Source: Luzula sylvatica (Eukaryota; Streptophyta; Magnoliopsida; Poales; Juncaceae). Taken from it: 64,000 nucleotides of DNA. The translations under genes were made by a program, and so were the position numbers. The notes under the pieces were generated by a model that worked only from the letters and a program-made list of their open reading frames with translations, was not told where the DNA came from and made no database searches. Each line of letters begins with the position of its first letter. The stretch's first letter is position 1. Location: contig OX326959.1 of NCBI GenBank assembly GCA_946800325.1, positions 48,118,784-48,182,783 on the forward strand, written 5' to 3'. Positions 1 through 11,473 of the stretch are shown in pieces.

Positions 1-82
1 GATTGTGCTGCCACACACCGACACATGAGTAAGTCGTGCCGAGATCAATTCCTATTGCTGGCGAATCTTTTCTTTGAGCCAT
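1..82 (-). CDS. HSP70: HSP70-like protein, first-exon fragment cut by window edge
   Basis: The minus strand from an ATG at 82 reads [20 protein letters not shown] and continues VGVWQHN to the edge. This is the N-terminus of a cytosolic HSP70, including the first phosphate-binding loop DLGTTYS. It nearly matches the first exon of the complete gene at 7354-10088, differing by a 3-nt indel and a few substitutions. The rest of exon 1, the intron and exon 2 lie beyond the left edge, so it cannot be told whether the gene is intact. It is the leftmost visible member of a same-strand HSP70 cluster. HSP70s are ATP-driven chaperones of the cytosol and nucleus. Confidence 0.9.
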   Translation of the reverse strand, partial: MAQRKDSPAIGIDLGTTYSCVGVWQHN

Positions 83-345
83 GGATAAATATTTGGAACT
101 CAAAATGGAAGAAGAGACAATTACAAAGAGGAAGCTTTTTATTTTTCAGGATGTTTAATATCTCAAAAACTTTGACTTTGAGATGATGTAGGGAAGGAAG
201 CTTTCTAGAAGATAGGGGAGAGAGGAATTTCATAGAATTGTTGGCGACTTGGTTATTAGGAACATTTTCATGTGAACCCTTGTGAAATCTTACAAACATC
301 ACATACGTCCTACAAGAAGATAAATATCATGGATGTAGCCCTCTA
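83..345 (-). promoter_or_regulatory. 5' flank of the edge HSP70 gene, with a candidate heat-shock element
   Basis: This stretch lies directly upstream of the ATG at 82 and is clearly homologous to 10089-10374, upstream of the next HSP70 gene, so it was part of a tandem duplication. It contains TTCTAGAA at 203-210, which fits a two-unit heat-shock element (nTTCnnGAAn). In the other copy the matching stretch reads gaagctttttgtagaag and the TTC unit is lost. Regulatory use is inferred only from the motif and its position. Confidence 0.45.
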
Positions 346-356
346 TTTTTTTGGAA

Positions 357-592
357 AATTTACTCCAGATTTCACCACATCATCTTATATATCTGAATTA
401 ACACATTTAATTAGCAGGATAATTAACAATGAATACATAATAACAAGTAATTAATATGAATTAAGAATTGTTAATTCAGATGAATGTTTATTAATTTGTT
501 AAATATATGATATATGTCAATTTTTGTGTTAACACGGTATGTTAATTTGGATATAGAAAATGTGATGAGGAAATTTGGCGATAGAGTAAATG
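357..592. mobile_element. AT-rich foldback MITE
   Basis: The ends are imperfect inverted repeats: atttactccagatttcacc on the left and, read on the other strand, atttactctatcgccaaatt on the right. The interior is made of aattaattaac-like words. It belongs to a loose set of similar elements seen at 13489-13742, 25966-26207, 49619-49867 and 50300-50541, which all have subterminal 'caaatttcaccacatcatc'-like sequence. No target duplication could be fixed. There is no coding capacity. Confidence 0.45.
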
Positions 593-715
593 GTCTTTTT
601 TATTTGGAAAATTATATGTACTGTATATTCACCCACACTATTTGATGCTAGAAAATAAGACAATAATAGAACCTTATATATATTAAATTAAATTTATTTA
701 TTCATTTAATAATAA

Positions 716-815
716 AAAAAAGAGTAAATGGAGAAGAATAGGTGATCCTCCATTCATTGGTGCCGATGAGACTTGAACTCATACCTTCTCACAACATAAG
801 ATTTTTGTGTCTCAC
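716..815 (-). repeat. SINE-like copy (tRNA-type B box)
   Basis: On the minus strand this reads as a Pol III B-box-like core (gagttcaagtctc), then 'caatgaatggaggatcacc' and 'cttctccatttactc', ending next to an A/T-rich run. The same arrangement occurs at 13275-13385 (-), 21895-22010 (+) and 48035-48110 (+). Four dispersed copies with a shared core suggest a SINE family or the common tail of a retroelement. No clear A box is visible, so assignment to SINEs is an inference. Confidence 0.4.
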
Positions 816-989
816 AACATAATTTATTTATTCATTTAATATATATCCATATGTTAGACCGGATTCGTTTACTCATTATCTTATATATTAATTTAACATC
901 ATATCCAATATTAAATGTTAAAATATCACCTCTCAATACAATATTACGACGGAAAGATTGTAGTGGGGCTCTAGATCGTTTTCTTTTCA

Positions 990-1510
990 ATTCTTTGATC
1001 AGTAATAACTGGTAAAACTTTAAAATATTTTCACACGAAATAAAAGAATAAATTGAAAAATCTTGTTTGTGTTCCATTCATTAATATCAATAAGTTTTCA
1101 ACATTTTTTCGATACAACATATATGTTTTGTTTCAAATGCTGAACCAACTGGATTAAGAACCCATTTACAAACGAATAATGTTATTATATGAATGACGAA
1201 AAAATAGTTTTCAACATTTTTTTTAACAATCAAAGTAAAAGAAACATACAAATTGTATGGAGTGACGGATCCAAATAAGATAAATCCAAAATTGTAGCAC
1301 GGCAGAAAATTCGAATTGACATACATTATATTAAAAAATAATTGTGTGCTAATGTAATTCGAATTTTGTCAAATTTACAGATTAATTACGTATACAAAAT
1401 TAATTATTAATTATCATATTAAGAGAGAAAAGAGAAGTGAAACAGTTCTTGACTTGGAAACTGCCAAGAAGTTATACTCGTGACTTTTGGAAGTCCACTC
1501 TGTCTAGGTC
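990..1510. repeat. Segmental-duplication block (pairs with 10990-11350 and 13766-13845)
   Basis: 'ttgatcagtaataactgg..aaaatattttcacac' at about 995-1035 matches 10997-11030. The 'aacaatcaaagtaaaagaaacatac' stretch near 1225 matches near 11178. The block at 1435-1508, including 'cttggaaactgccaagaag' and 'agtccactctg', matches 13770-13843. In the right-hand copy these pieces are separated by a Helitron-like and a mini-hAT insertion. No gene is apparent; the short open frames here are not conserved between the two copies. Confidence 0.6.
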
Positions 1511-1673
1511 CCGGGGTTTCACATCTACCGTTCAATCAGATTTTTTTTTTTTTTTTGAAATTATCGGAGAAGGCTTGAAAAAATCCTTCATCCAATTTTT
1601 ATATTTATACTTAGAAAATTTTTACAAATTCCCTATTGCTTGGTCTATACATTTTTCACTTTTCTATCTGGGC

Positions 1674-2380
1674 TAGGGCCGGCAAAAAAAGCTCGGCTCG
1701 AACGTTCGTTCGCGTTCGGCTCGAAGATCGTTCGAAAATAGCTCGTTCGAAAATTGGCTCGAAAAATTCGAGCCGAGCCGAGCTGGCTCGAACCAGACTC
1801 GAGCCGAGCTCGAGCCGGGTGATGTTCGGCTCGCGAGCAACTCGAGCTCGAACACCGTATATAATATCTATTCGCGTCGCCGCTCTCTCTCTCTCACGCG
1901 CTACTCTCAGACGCGTAACCTAACCCTAATCCTCTCTCGCCTCTCGCTCCTCTCTCGCCTCTCAGATCTCTCTCGCCTCTCAGATCTCTCTCGCTCCTCT
2001 CGCCTCTCAGATCTCTCTCGAATCTCAACGCCTCTCTCGCCTCTCGACGCCTGAGTCTCGCTACGAGTACTCTCGCTACGATTCTCGCTACGATTCTCGC
2101 CGATTCTCCTCTCGCCGATTCTCCTCTCGCCTGAGTCTGACTCGCTACGAGTCTCGTCGCGCCTGAGTCTCGCCTGAGTCTCGCTGATTCGCCTCTCGCC
2201 TGAGTCGCTACGAGCTGGCTCGAGTGTTTTCGAGCTGGCTCGAGTTTTTTCGAGCCGAGGTCGAGCTGGACTTCCGAGCTCGAATCCCTCCGTCGAGTCG
2301 AGCCGAGCTGGCTCGAACCAGACTCGAGCCGAGCTCGAGCTGGGCTGGGTTCGACTCGGCTCGGTAAATTGCCACCCCTA
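1674..2380. mobile_element. Non-autonomous hAT element, 707 bp
   Basis: Terminal inverted repeats: tagggccggcaaaaaaagct on the left, and taggggtggcaatttaccga reading inward from the right. Flanks are atctgggc (1666-1673) and atatgggc (2381-2388), an 8-bp target duplication with one mismatch. Subterminal zones are arrays of ctcgagc/gctcga words of the kind hAT transposases bind. The middle (about 1870-2210) is a tctctcgcctctcga-type repeat. No transposase is encoded. Confidence 0.85.
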
Positions 2381-2724
2381 ATATGGGCTTTACTTTTTCC
2401 TCTAATTATACATAAAAGCGAAAAAATGCAAGAAATCATAATAAACTAAAAGAAAAAGAAAAACATGTGGTTATTCCTCAAGCTTTGATCTCAAACTGGC
2501 CTTCTAAATTCCATCTTGGGTTTTTTTCGCTTGCTTTTCTCTGGCCCATGTCAAAGCCCTTTCTCTCGAAGCTTCTCAGCTTTTCCTTCCCGAAGCATCT
2601 CACACTAAATCTCTCCAGCTTTGCCACTTCCTCTGTCCTTTACCTCTCACCTTTGTCGCTTGTGTCTCCTCTCTCTTTCATCTTCCATTTATCATTTCCT
2701 TCTTCCTCTTCTTCTCTTTCTTCT

Positions 2725-3345
2725 CTATGGCCTTTGTATCTCTTCTCGCCCTTCTTCGCCATTTGCGAGCTTACTCTTGGCACTTTTATATAGCTCCCAC
2801 TCCCCGAGTATCTCATTAATGAGGCTGTCCCCTTCTCTCGACTCCGACGTGAAAGCTCTTCTACATCGTTCCCTCCACATGGCATGACAAAAGCTTGCGA
2901 AGAGGCTTCTCCTTATCTTATCTTCTTTTGGTTGAAGAACTTCTTCATAACAGACCTCGATCTGTTTATGCTGGATCTGAAGGGGATCTGTCCCGGTTTG
3001 AGTCATCCTCCAGTGTTTTTTCACAAATTCGCATTCACAGAACAGATGTCTCACTGACTCTTCTTCTTTATGACAAAGAAAACACCGGTTTGTAAGGGGT
3101 ACTCCTTTCTTCTTTAGATTTTCTATCGTAAGTATACTATTTTGCTTTACTAACCACATCCAGATTTGCATTCTAGGTGGAATCAGGAGCGACCAAACAT
3201 TGTTCAGCTCACTTCTGATGTATACCCCTAAGGATAGTAACTGGTACGCAGATCTTATTGTGTACTGCTTTTTCTCCCCCCAGTTTCACGAGAATTCATC
3301 TTCCTCATCCTCTACTTCTTCTCTCCTTGTCCTTGTAAGTTCGAT
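2725..3345 (-). pseudogene. LINE retrotransposon remnant, RT zinc-binding C-terminal region
   Basis: The minus-strand frame reads KQYTIRSAYQLLSLGVYIRS, then a stretch containing NNVWSLLIPPRMQIWMWLV and GVPLTNRCFLCHKEEESVRH. This matches the zf-RVT region typical of plant L1-type LINEs, with the Cys/His knuckle C-x2-C..H-x4-C. It ends in ..HAMWRERCRRAFTSE and a stop at 2725. Upstream, the same frame is broken by a TGA at 3286-3288, where DEFS-stop-NWGEKK is expected to be continuous, so the copy is dead. No reverse-transcriptase core is present; this is a typical 5'-truncated copy. Confidence 0.75.
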
Positions 3346-3488
3346 CAGATCTTGATCATGTAATTTGATTGTTTGATCCCAGCCCTTCCGTTAGTTTTAC
3401 CGTCTAACGAAATTAAGAACTCCTATAATCATGTTGGCTCTCTTATATTAATAACTAGAAGTAATTCTCCTTCCGCCGATGATATAAT

Positions 3489-3956
3489 TAGGGATGTTCA
3501 TTCGATCGGTTCGGTTCAAACCGAACCGAACAAGATCAAACCAATTTAAATCGAATCGAACCGTTTTAAGTTTCGAACCGATTAAGAATCGAACCGAATA
3601 AACCGGATTCTTATTCGGTCTTATTCGGTAAATAAATTTATTGACAAAATATATTTTATTTATCAAAAAATATAAATACATATTATAAAATATAATTATA
3701 TTATTTTATAAAAAAATTATATTATTTTTTCATATTTTAACATTATTATATTAAAAATTATGAAAAATTAGATGTTATTCGGTCAGTTCGGTTTAGCCGG
3801 TTTTCATCACATCAAAACCGAACCGATCCAAATAAACCGAACAATACTATTTTTTGAACCGAACTAAACCAAATAAACCGAAAAACGAACTGATTAAACC
3901 GAATTCGAACGGTTCGGTTCGGTATCCGAATAAACCAAACCGTTTGAACACCTCTA
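3489..3956. mobile_element. Non-autonomous hAT element, 468 bp
   Basis: Ends are tagggatgttcattcgatcg and, from the right, tagaggtgttcaaacggttt. Both flanks carry gatataat (3481-3488 and 3957-3964), a perfect 8-bp target duplication. Subterminal sequence is iterated cggttcggttc/gaaccgaaccg. The interior is AT-rich and non-coding. Confidence 0.9.
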
Positions 3957-3964
3957 GATATAAT

Positions 3965-5330
3965 AGCATGTTTTATCAAAGAAAAACATAATATATGCAT
4001 ACTATAAAATATAAATAAATATTTTGAAACAAATAATGCATCGGAATAATAAATACAATTTGTTGGATGTTTATACTATGCGTCGGTTGAAGGGTTTTAT
4101 AAAATTTCAATTTAATCTTGTATAATAATTTCGTGAATTATGTCTCGAATTCTTTTTTTTGACTCGGATTCTCCTGATCCATGCATAGCGAAAAAACTAT
4201 CATCATCGAATTGTGCATTATTAATGGTCATACCCAAATATTTAGATCTTTTATGTGAATCATAAGAACTTACTCATATCCCGCAACGTGACCATACACA
4301 AATTCTTCATATAGATGAATTTCTACTAGAAATGTATATAGAATCATATCTCATGAAAATTACTGTTCGATGCTCATTAAAATTCTAGGAGTTAATTGTT
4401 CATCTTTTGCTATTACATAAACACACTAATCATAAAGATATGATTTGGAATCGGTGCTTCAACAAATTGTGTGTTTTAGATCAATTTATTAGTTTGTTCT
4501 TACTATTCTTCAAAAAATTGCCAATCACACGTCATACATTGGATCAAACAAAAAAATATTTTGGACAAACTTGTACCCCTCGATAAGAATAAAGACTGTT
4601 CAGTCTATTATATTACAAGAAACATTAGTGTTCGACTTTGGAGGAGTTCCTTTTTCATTTTTTTTTTCTCTTGAACTTGCAAGCTTTTTTTTTTTTTTTT
4701 TTTAAGGAATAATAAAGGTTTTCTATCTTTTATAATTAATAAAAAGATGAATTTACATTGTTGAATTTGTGATGCAAAATAAATAAATGAGAAATAGGTA
4801 ACCCGAATCCCGGTTTTGATCTCGGGTGAGCCCTTTTATATCTGCTAGATATTTGGTTGTCTCTTCGTATTCGCCAGCCTTCAGGCTACTGCCAATGCCT
4901 TGTCCGCAAGTTTTGAAGGATTATTCCTAGTCGTGCCAAAGATTCTCGCATTTTTTTTCCTTCCATACGTGTCATGTAGTCGAATCCCAAATGAACTCCC
5001 AATCCTCCTCCATGTTGACGTCAGCTTATTCCTATTGAACTTGCAAGCCTTTTGTTTTTTTTTTCGCCTGTAAAATGAACTTACGAAAAATACACATTTC
5101 TTCAAACGATACATTAGTTCAATTATACTATTTTCATACTTGAACACAATCATGTATGATATGTAAATATAAGTTTTGAGTATAAGAAGAAGGAGCCTTC
5201 GATTGCATTTCGAAAAAATACACTTCGGCACGTTGTAATTAATCACAGTGATCCGCGTGGAAAAACACAACAGTCAAAAAGATCGTGGGTCAAAAACATA
5301 TGACAAGTCATTTTTTAGGAGCAACATCCA
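3965..5330. other. Intergenic, AT-rich, no supported gene
   Basis: It contains several poly-T runs (4660-4705, 5050-5065) and a short repeated word, gaacttgcaagc, at 4672 and 5037. An open frame on the minus strand at 4881-5270 has no recognisable domain and an AT-driven composition. I see no RNA gene or promoter signature. Confidence 0.6.
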
Positions 5331-5340
5331 ATATTCGATC

Positions 5341-5655
5341 GGGGTTATATATTCAGCCTCCCAATACCAAAAAAATATCCTTGATGAGGTGGCAAAAGGA
5401 AGTTTAGTGGATTGTTTAATCTTTCTAATTGACTCGATTAAATATTAATTGACACGTTTAATTGACACGTAAATAATTTATAACATGTTAATATTGGTAC
5501 ATGTTAATTGACGGATCAATTCAATTAAATAATTAATTAATATTTAATCGAGTCAATTAGAGAGGCTAAACAACCCACTTAACCCTACTTAACCCTCCTT
5601 TTGCCACCTCATCAAGGATTTTTTTTTGGTGTTGGGGGGCAAAGTATATTTTCCC
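5341..5655. mobile_element. Foldback MITE with long inverted repeats
   Basis: The left arm contains ccttgatgaggtggcaaaag (5380-5399). Read on the other strand, the right arm contains the same 20 bases (5599-5618). Homology continues on both sides ('attgactcgattaaatatta' inside, 'cctcccaatacc/ccccccaacacc' outside), giving arms of roughly 110 bp. The loop is short and AT-rich. Superfamily is unresolved because no target duplication is obvious. Confidence 0.7.
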
Positions 5656-6084
5656 TATTCGATACCTCTCACAATCATATCTTTAGGCAGTTGTTTTATA
5701 ACTTTCACCTTCGTAATTATGTCTATTTACAATGAACTCACAATTGCATACACTAGTGTTCATACTCTTTACAATGAACTTTTAATTAAAGACACTAATA
5801 TTTATATCATTTCATTATATTTGGGTCAAAATTTCTCAAGAAAAAGTATAAATAATAGTAAAAAAAAAATTAATATAGAAAAATATATAAATTAAATAAT
5901 AACAGTAAATTTGAATCTAATTAATGATGAAAGTAATAAACAAGCTCCTTAAAATATTAAAAACGTGAATCGATGAATTTTTTATCCGTCATTTGATACA
6001 CGATGGTGTAGAAAAATAATTTATTGTTTATCACTAGCATTAATTGACATTAATTTATTGTATATTAAATACATCAATAATTTA
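5656..6084. other. Intergenic, nothing recognised
   Basis: AT-rich sequence between two inverted-repeat elements. It has short direct echoes (ttacaatgaact at about 5728 and 5770) and no supported gene. Confidence 0.5.
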
Positions 6085-6518
6085 GGGTGACGCTATTGCA
6101 AGAACCAACATGACTAAATTGAGAGCGGTTTTAATTTTGTTTTATCAAATGACCGTTATATCCTTGTTAACGATGAATTAATGATTGATATTTTTTACAT
6201 TTATCTATTAGTTTATTATTTTTCATAAATCATGTAAATAAAAATTTTCATATATAAAAGTATTTTTATTTTTAATTTTTTTTCATCATAAATTGTAACA
6301 TGTCATATATATTTAAATATGAAAATTAATATATATTGGTTAAATTTGATTTTTTCATAATATTAGGAAAAATATTTTTGCATTGTTTATTAAAGATATA
6401 AATAATAGTATATAAGTATAATAAATATCAATCATCACAAATAGGGGTATAATGGTCATTTGATTAAAAAAAAATTAAAATCGCTCTCAATTTAGCCATG
6501 TTTGCAATAGCGTCACCC
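6085..6518. mobile_element. MITE with ~80-bp inverted repeats and 8-bp target duplication
   Basis: Left end gggtgacgctattgcaagaa; right end read inward gggtgacgctattgcaaaca. Inverted homology continues for about 80 bp ('aaattgagagcg', 'tcaaatgaccgttatatcc'). Flanks are ataattta at 6077-6084 and 6519-6526. The AT-rich core is non-coding. The target length fits hAT or MULE; the terminal GGG does not decide between them. Confidence 0.85.
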
Positions 6519-6526
6519 ATAATTTA

Positions 6527-7239
6527 TTGTATATCAAATACAGCATTAATTGACATTAAAATATTAAATACAGCAATAATTTATGTTATTTATATCAATA
6601 GATTAGTGGATTCTAAAAATAAATAATTTTACCTTTTTGAAAAAACTTTGGCGAATTCCATCTGATACTATCTGGCGAGAAGAATGTAGTCTCACCATTT
6701 CCCCATTTCCGTGTATGGGGACTCAGTTGGCGATATGATTACGACAGAGCAAAGGGCATGTGGCCTTCTCCCCTACTGGAGTCTGTGATGACGTACGGGC
6801 TGGGTTCGACAGGAGGAACGAGAGAAAGAGACTAGCGCACGGGGCGGGCCATTGGGACTCATTGGTTGCGTAGATCTCCTTCGGGAAGCATTTTCTTCTT
6901 TTTTATGAGAAATTCCAGTTTGAGAATTAGTTATTGGCTAATCTATAAATTATTTTCCATAATCTGGGTTTTGTGTGATTAATCATTGATAAATTTAATT
7001 ACAACTTGAAGGTACCATTGAAAAAGATGTTTGAATATTCAACTTATCTTCGATCCATGGATCATGACACTAGGATGAGCATGTAATTGTATTGTTTATA
7101 ATTAAGGACAAGTATGTACTTACTCCATCCGATGGTAATACAATTACCCAACCTACTGTGGCCTTACAATTAGGCACTATTACTATCCATACTGGCCCAA
7201 GTAAACTTAATTGAAATGGTACATAAAGAAGACAACAAA
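6527..7239. other. Intergenic between MITE and HSP70 3' end
   Basis: AT-rich with a moderately GC-rich island at about 6650-6880. No domain-bearing frame. Sequence at 7240-7350 ('tataaacattca', 'aataataattgagta') has a homologue at 13844-13948, interpreted as 3' flank of an HSP70 duplication unit. Confidence 0.5.
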
Positions 7240-7353
7240 TTGAGTTTTCTATATAAACATTCATTCAGTATTTCATTCAATCAATTGAGACTATTCTCGA
7301 CACAAAATAATAATTGAGTACTTCAAGCATCACAATATAATAATTGAGTAAAA

Positions 7354-10088
7354 CTATGCAATGATTGGATCGCACAAACGTTTTAGTTCCTCCATTCTCG
7401 ACATAGATTCGGCCACATCAGGAAATTGGTTGTCCTCAATCCAGATCAACACCTGCTCCAGAGTTTCTTCAATCCTCATCTTTGCGACAAATGATAGATT
7501 GTTTATAACGTTGTTACCTCCCATAACGTTCTTCATACGGTACGCATACCTCTCGAGTGAGTTTCTCGCTTCATGCCTCCTTCGGTACTCCTCATCCTCT
7601 GCCTTATAATGTTCCGCATCCCTGATTATCTTCTGAATGACCTCGTTTCTTAGCCTCGCCTCTTCATTGTTTATTGTGACCTTGTTCTTTCGACCAGTCG
7701 TCCTATCTTGCGCCGAGACATTTAATATGCCATTGGCGTCTATATCAAAACATACATCGAATTTTTCCACGTATTTAGGTGCAGGGGTCACTCCTGAGAG
7801 CACAAATTGGCCAAGAAGGTAGTTATTTTCGGTCTTGGTTCTTTCACCCTCGTAGACCGAGAAATCCACGTTTGTTTGATTGTCTACGCTTGTTGTAAAT
7901 TTCGACACCTTATTGGTTGGTATTGTGGTGTTCCTTGGTACCACAGTAGACATTACCCCTCCACTAACTCGTATGCCAAGGGATAAAGGCGTGACGTCCA
8001 AAAGTACCAGGTCTTGCACCTCTTGGTTGCCTTGACCGCTCAAATTTGCGGCTTGGACGGTAGCACCATAGGCCACGGCCTCATCAGGATTTATGCCTTT
8101 GCTGAGTACTTTTCCATTGAAAAAGTTCTGTAAAAGCTCTTGTACCTTAGGAATCCTTGTAGATCCTCCGATTAGTACCACAACATCAACTAAACTCTTG
8201 TCTGATTTGGCATCTTTGAGACACTTCTCGACGTGTCCCATACATTTTGTGAAGAGGTCCATGTTGAGCTCTTCAAATCGAGCTCGGCTAATGCGAGAGT
8301 TCAAATCAATGCCCTCGTAGAGGCCATCAACCTCAACGATTGTCTGAGTGGAGAAAGAGAGGTTTCTCTTTGCTCTTTCGCAAGCAGTTCGTAGCCTCCT
8401 TAGAGCCCTAGCATTCCCGGTAATATCCTTATTGTATTTTCTCTTTAACTCCTCAATAAAGTGATCCACCAATCGGTCGTCGAAATCTTCACCGCCAAGA
8501 TGGGTGTCACCAGCAGTGGCTTTCACCTCGAACACACCTTTCTTGACGGTGAGAAAGGAGACATCGAAGGTGCCGCCACCGAGGTCAAAGATGAATAATT
8601 TCTTCTCGTCAGCATTGCCGGTAATTTTATCGAAGCCATAAGCTAATGCTGCGGCGGTGGGCTCATCCATGATGCGCATAACATCCAGACCTGCAATGGC
8701 TCCGGCATCTTTGGTCGCACGCCTCTGAGCATCATTGAAATAGGCAGGAACGGTGATCACAGCATGCTTAATAGGACAAGCTAGATAGGCCTCTGCAATT
8801 TCCTTCATTTTAATGAGAATCATGGAGGCTAACTCCTCGGGTAAAAATTGTTTCGCATGACCCTTGTGCTTGACCACAATCATTGGTTTGTCCCCTCGCC
8901 CGGCCACAAGAGTAAATGGCCATAACTTCATATCATTTTGGACAGATGGATCTGAAAATCTCCTTCCTATTAAACGCTTCACCGCTGTCAAAAATATATC
9001 GAAAGATTAACAAACTGAATGTGAGGAATTCTGTACCAAAATGTACATGGCAAAGGTTCGACATCAAAAGGGCATATGTGCTGAACTAATTCCTCTTTGA
9101 ATTTCTCTATTTGTTTTTCAAATTAATCAAAATTAAGTAATTTCCAAAATTTTGAGTATTTATTCCAACTCTCTTTTTCAGTGTTCATATTTATGGAAGA
9201 GAGATGAATTTAGAACCAAAGTGGTAAGAGACGAGGCAGAATCAGAACCAATTATTAGGGGAGCCAACCTTTTCAAAATTTAAAGTCGAGGCCAAAATGG
9301 TCAAGACTAGCTTTATTTTCTATTTAAGAGTGATACATTGCAACAAATCAGTAAAATCATACTGTGGGAACTCCCTACAGTCCCTAGGAATAATAAGAGT
9401 GATGCTATGATATAATTATTTTTTTCCAATTTTTGTTTCAATTAGAAGTATTTCGGGTATTTTCCAATCATATTTTCAACTTCATAATTAATGCAATTCT
9501 CTCGAATAGGAAATCAATAAAAAAAAATTAATAAATTTTAAATGTTCGAAATACTATAAAGATTATATCATATAATCATCCATACAATATATATCGAACT
9601 AACAAAAAAATGTATCATTAGTATTGGATTTCGAAAAGGGATTTTTTTTCAAAATCTCTCAGGTACTCTTTTAGTCCAAATATTTCCCCCCTTTTTTTAA
9701 TCAAGATGTCTCTCGTAGAACTTCTTATAGATTTTAGTTTCTTATAACCAAAAAATTAAGTAATGTCATTCTTATTTTACATATTATATTTTGGAGATAA
9801 TTCCTTTATCTTCTACTTCAGAATAATCTGATCATAATATAGAAAATATGAGGATATATAGAAGAACTCACAGAAAATAGTGTTGGTGGGGTTCATGTCA
9901 ATCTGGTTCTTAGCCGCATCGCCTACGAGCCTCTCGGTTTCGGTAAAGGCGACACACGAAGGAGTCGTGCGGTTACCCTGGTCATTGGCGATGATCTCCA
10001 CACGATTGTGCTGCCACACACCGACACATGAGTAAGTCGTGCCGAGATCAATTCCTATTGCTGGTGAATATTCTTTTCTTTGAGCCAT
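7354..10088 (-). CDS. HSP70: HSP70-like chaperone lacking the EEVD tail (complete gene 1)
   Basis: Two exons: 9872-10088 and 7354-8984, joined across an 887-bp intron (donor GTGAGT, acceptor tttgacag). The protein is 615 aa, against about 650 for canonical cytosolic HSP70. Start is [23 protein letters not shown]-site signatures are present: DLGTTYS (14-20), DAAKNQ (57-62, the catalytic Lys), [12 protein letters not shown], and [10 protein letters not shown]. The substrate-binding domain starts after [13 protein letters not shown]. The protein stops at KRLCDPIIA, exactly where canonical members go on to a Gly-rich tail and EEVD, the TPR co-chaperone contact. Where others have INEPTAAA it has MDEPTAAA, as do its two neighbours. 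It is expected to be an ATP-driven cytosolic chaperone that cannot bind TPR proteins such as HOP or CHIP through the usual tail; that consequence is inferred. Confidence 0.95.
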
Positions 10089-10374
10089 GGATAAATATTT
10101 CAAACTCAAAATGGAAAATAGACAGTTACAAAGAGGAAGCTTTTTACCGGAATTCTTAATTAAAAGTGATGTTTATTTTACTTTGAGATGATGTAGAGAA
10201 GGAAGCTTTTTGTAGAAGAAAGGGAGAAGAATTTCATTGAAGTGTTGTGTTGGTGACTTTGTTATTTTTTTTAAGAGACCATGACTTTGTTATTAGGGAC
10301 ATTTTGATACGAACCCTTGCAAATTCTGAGAAATACCACATACGTCCTAAAAGATATAAAAATTATGGATGTAG

Positions 10375-10979
10375 TGTTGGGGCGGCGGCAACGATCCGGC
10401 ACCGCCCCGTAAATAAAATAATTAAATTTGTCCGTACAAACGGACCGTAATAACTATGTGAATTCAACCGAATAATCTTAATCAAAACCGTGCATTAACC
10501 GTATGCGGAAGCGTATGGAATCCGTCCGAATTGATGTCGCGCCATCACCGTCGTTGCGTTCATGAAGCCTTAATTGCAAGAATGGATTCCAAGTACTTTA
10601 TGATGTCCAATTTAAAGTCCTTTTGATTTTCTCTAATGAATCTCTCTTTTATCTTAATGTGACAGATTCAAGAATGGAACATTATCATCATCATCATCAT
10701 ATGTACTTAGGACAAAATTGCTTATATAGCCACCAGACATCTTTTCACAAAAAATAATGCCTTTTGGGCTTTCTAATGTGGATCTTCTAATTCAGCTCAT
10801 CATAGAAAATAGAATCAGCACCACAATATTCTACACATCAAAGGCCCACAACTTAATTGACACATTTAATGCTTAATTTTATAATTAAAATTGATCACTA
10901 TATTATAAGCATTTAAATGACAATATTACAATACATAATATTTTACATATAAATCCAATGTTGGAATAACGTTCCAACA
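10375..10979. mobile_element. Solo LTR (605 bp) in the HSP70 upstream region
   Basis: The insertion begins TGTTGGGGCGG and ends CGTTCCAACA, i.e. TG..CA termini with a short inverted TGTTGG/CCAACA, and is flanked on both sides by tgtag (10370-10374, 10980-10984). The homologous upstream region of the edge gene (about 325-345) reads straight through 'ggatgtagccctct' without it, so it postdates the tandem duplication. It contains a TATA-like gcttatatagcc near 10712. No internal retroelement domain remains, so it is a solo LTR formed by recombination. It lies roughly 290 bp upstream of the gene 1 start. Confidence 0.85.
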
Positions 10980-10984
10980 TGTAG

Positions 10985-11470
10985 CCCCTTTTTCGATGTC
11001 TTGATCAGTAGAATTCAAAATATTTTCACATCATTAGTTGTTAGTTGTTACTCATAAATGGGAAAAAAATAGTTTTTTTTAATTAAGGGCTTTAGCCACC
11101 TTAGGATGCACTAAAGAATAAAAAAAAAAGAGGGGTACATTTTCGAAAGAGAAACAAATAATTGAAACATTGTTTTGAACAATCAAAGTAGAATATACAT
11201 ATGACATTTTCAGTTTTGATATTGCGTGCTTATGTAATTGGTACAGCAATGCATCAATATTTATATACTTAATTTTGTCATGATTTCCAGATTTATTATA
11301 TATAAAAAAATTATTATCACATAGGGAAATTTTTACTTTGCGCATAGATTTCACCACAACTTCCTCTATATACTAATTAACACACTTAATATGAGAGTGA
11401 TTAAGAAGAGACACGTAATTAACAATTAATATTTATTAGAAATTGTTAATCCATATAGATTTTAATTATA
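10985..11470. repeat. Second copy of the HSP70 upstream duplication block
   Basis: Homologous to about 990-1400: shared 'ttgatcagtagaa', 'aaaatattttcaca' and 'aacaatcaaagtagaatata'. It is AT-rich and has no supported gene. From about 11340 a MITE-like 'agatttcaccacaacttcctc' motif appears, matching the element at 357-592. Confidence 0.55.
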
Positions 11471-11473
11471 TAT

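Noticed and set aside
61..302. 85-codon minus-strand frame overlapping the edge HSP70 start
   Set aside because: It is out of frame with the HSP70 exon and lies in the duplicated 5' flank; the paralogous flank does not keep it open.
2467..2887. Plus-strand frames rich in Ser and Leu
   Set aside because: They are the antisense of the LINE remnant and its CT-rich 3' region.
4881..5270. 129-codon minus-strand frame
   Set aside because: Repetitive AT-rich context, no recognisable domain, and no splice-linked neighbours.
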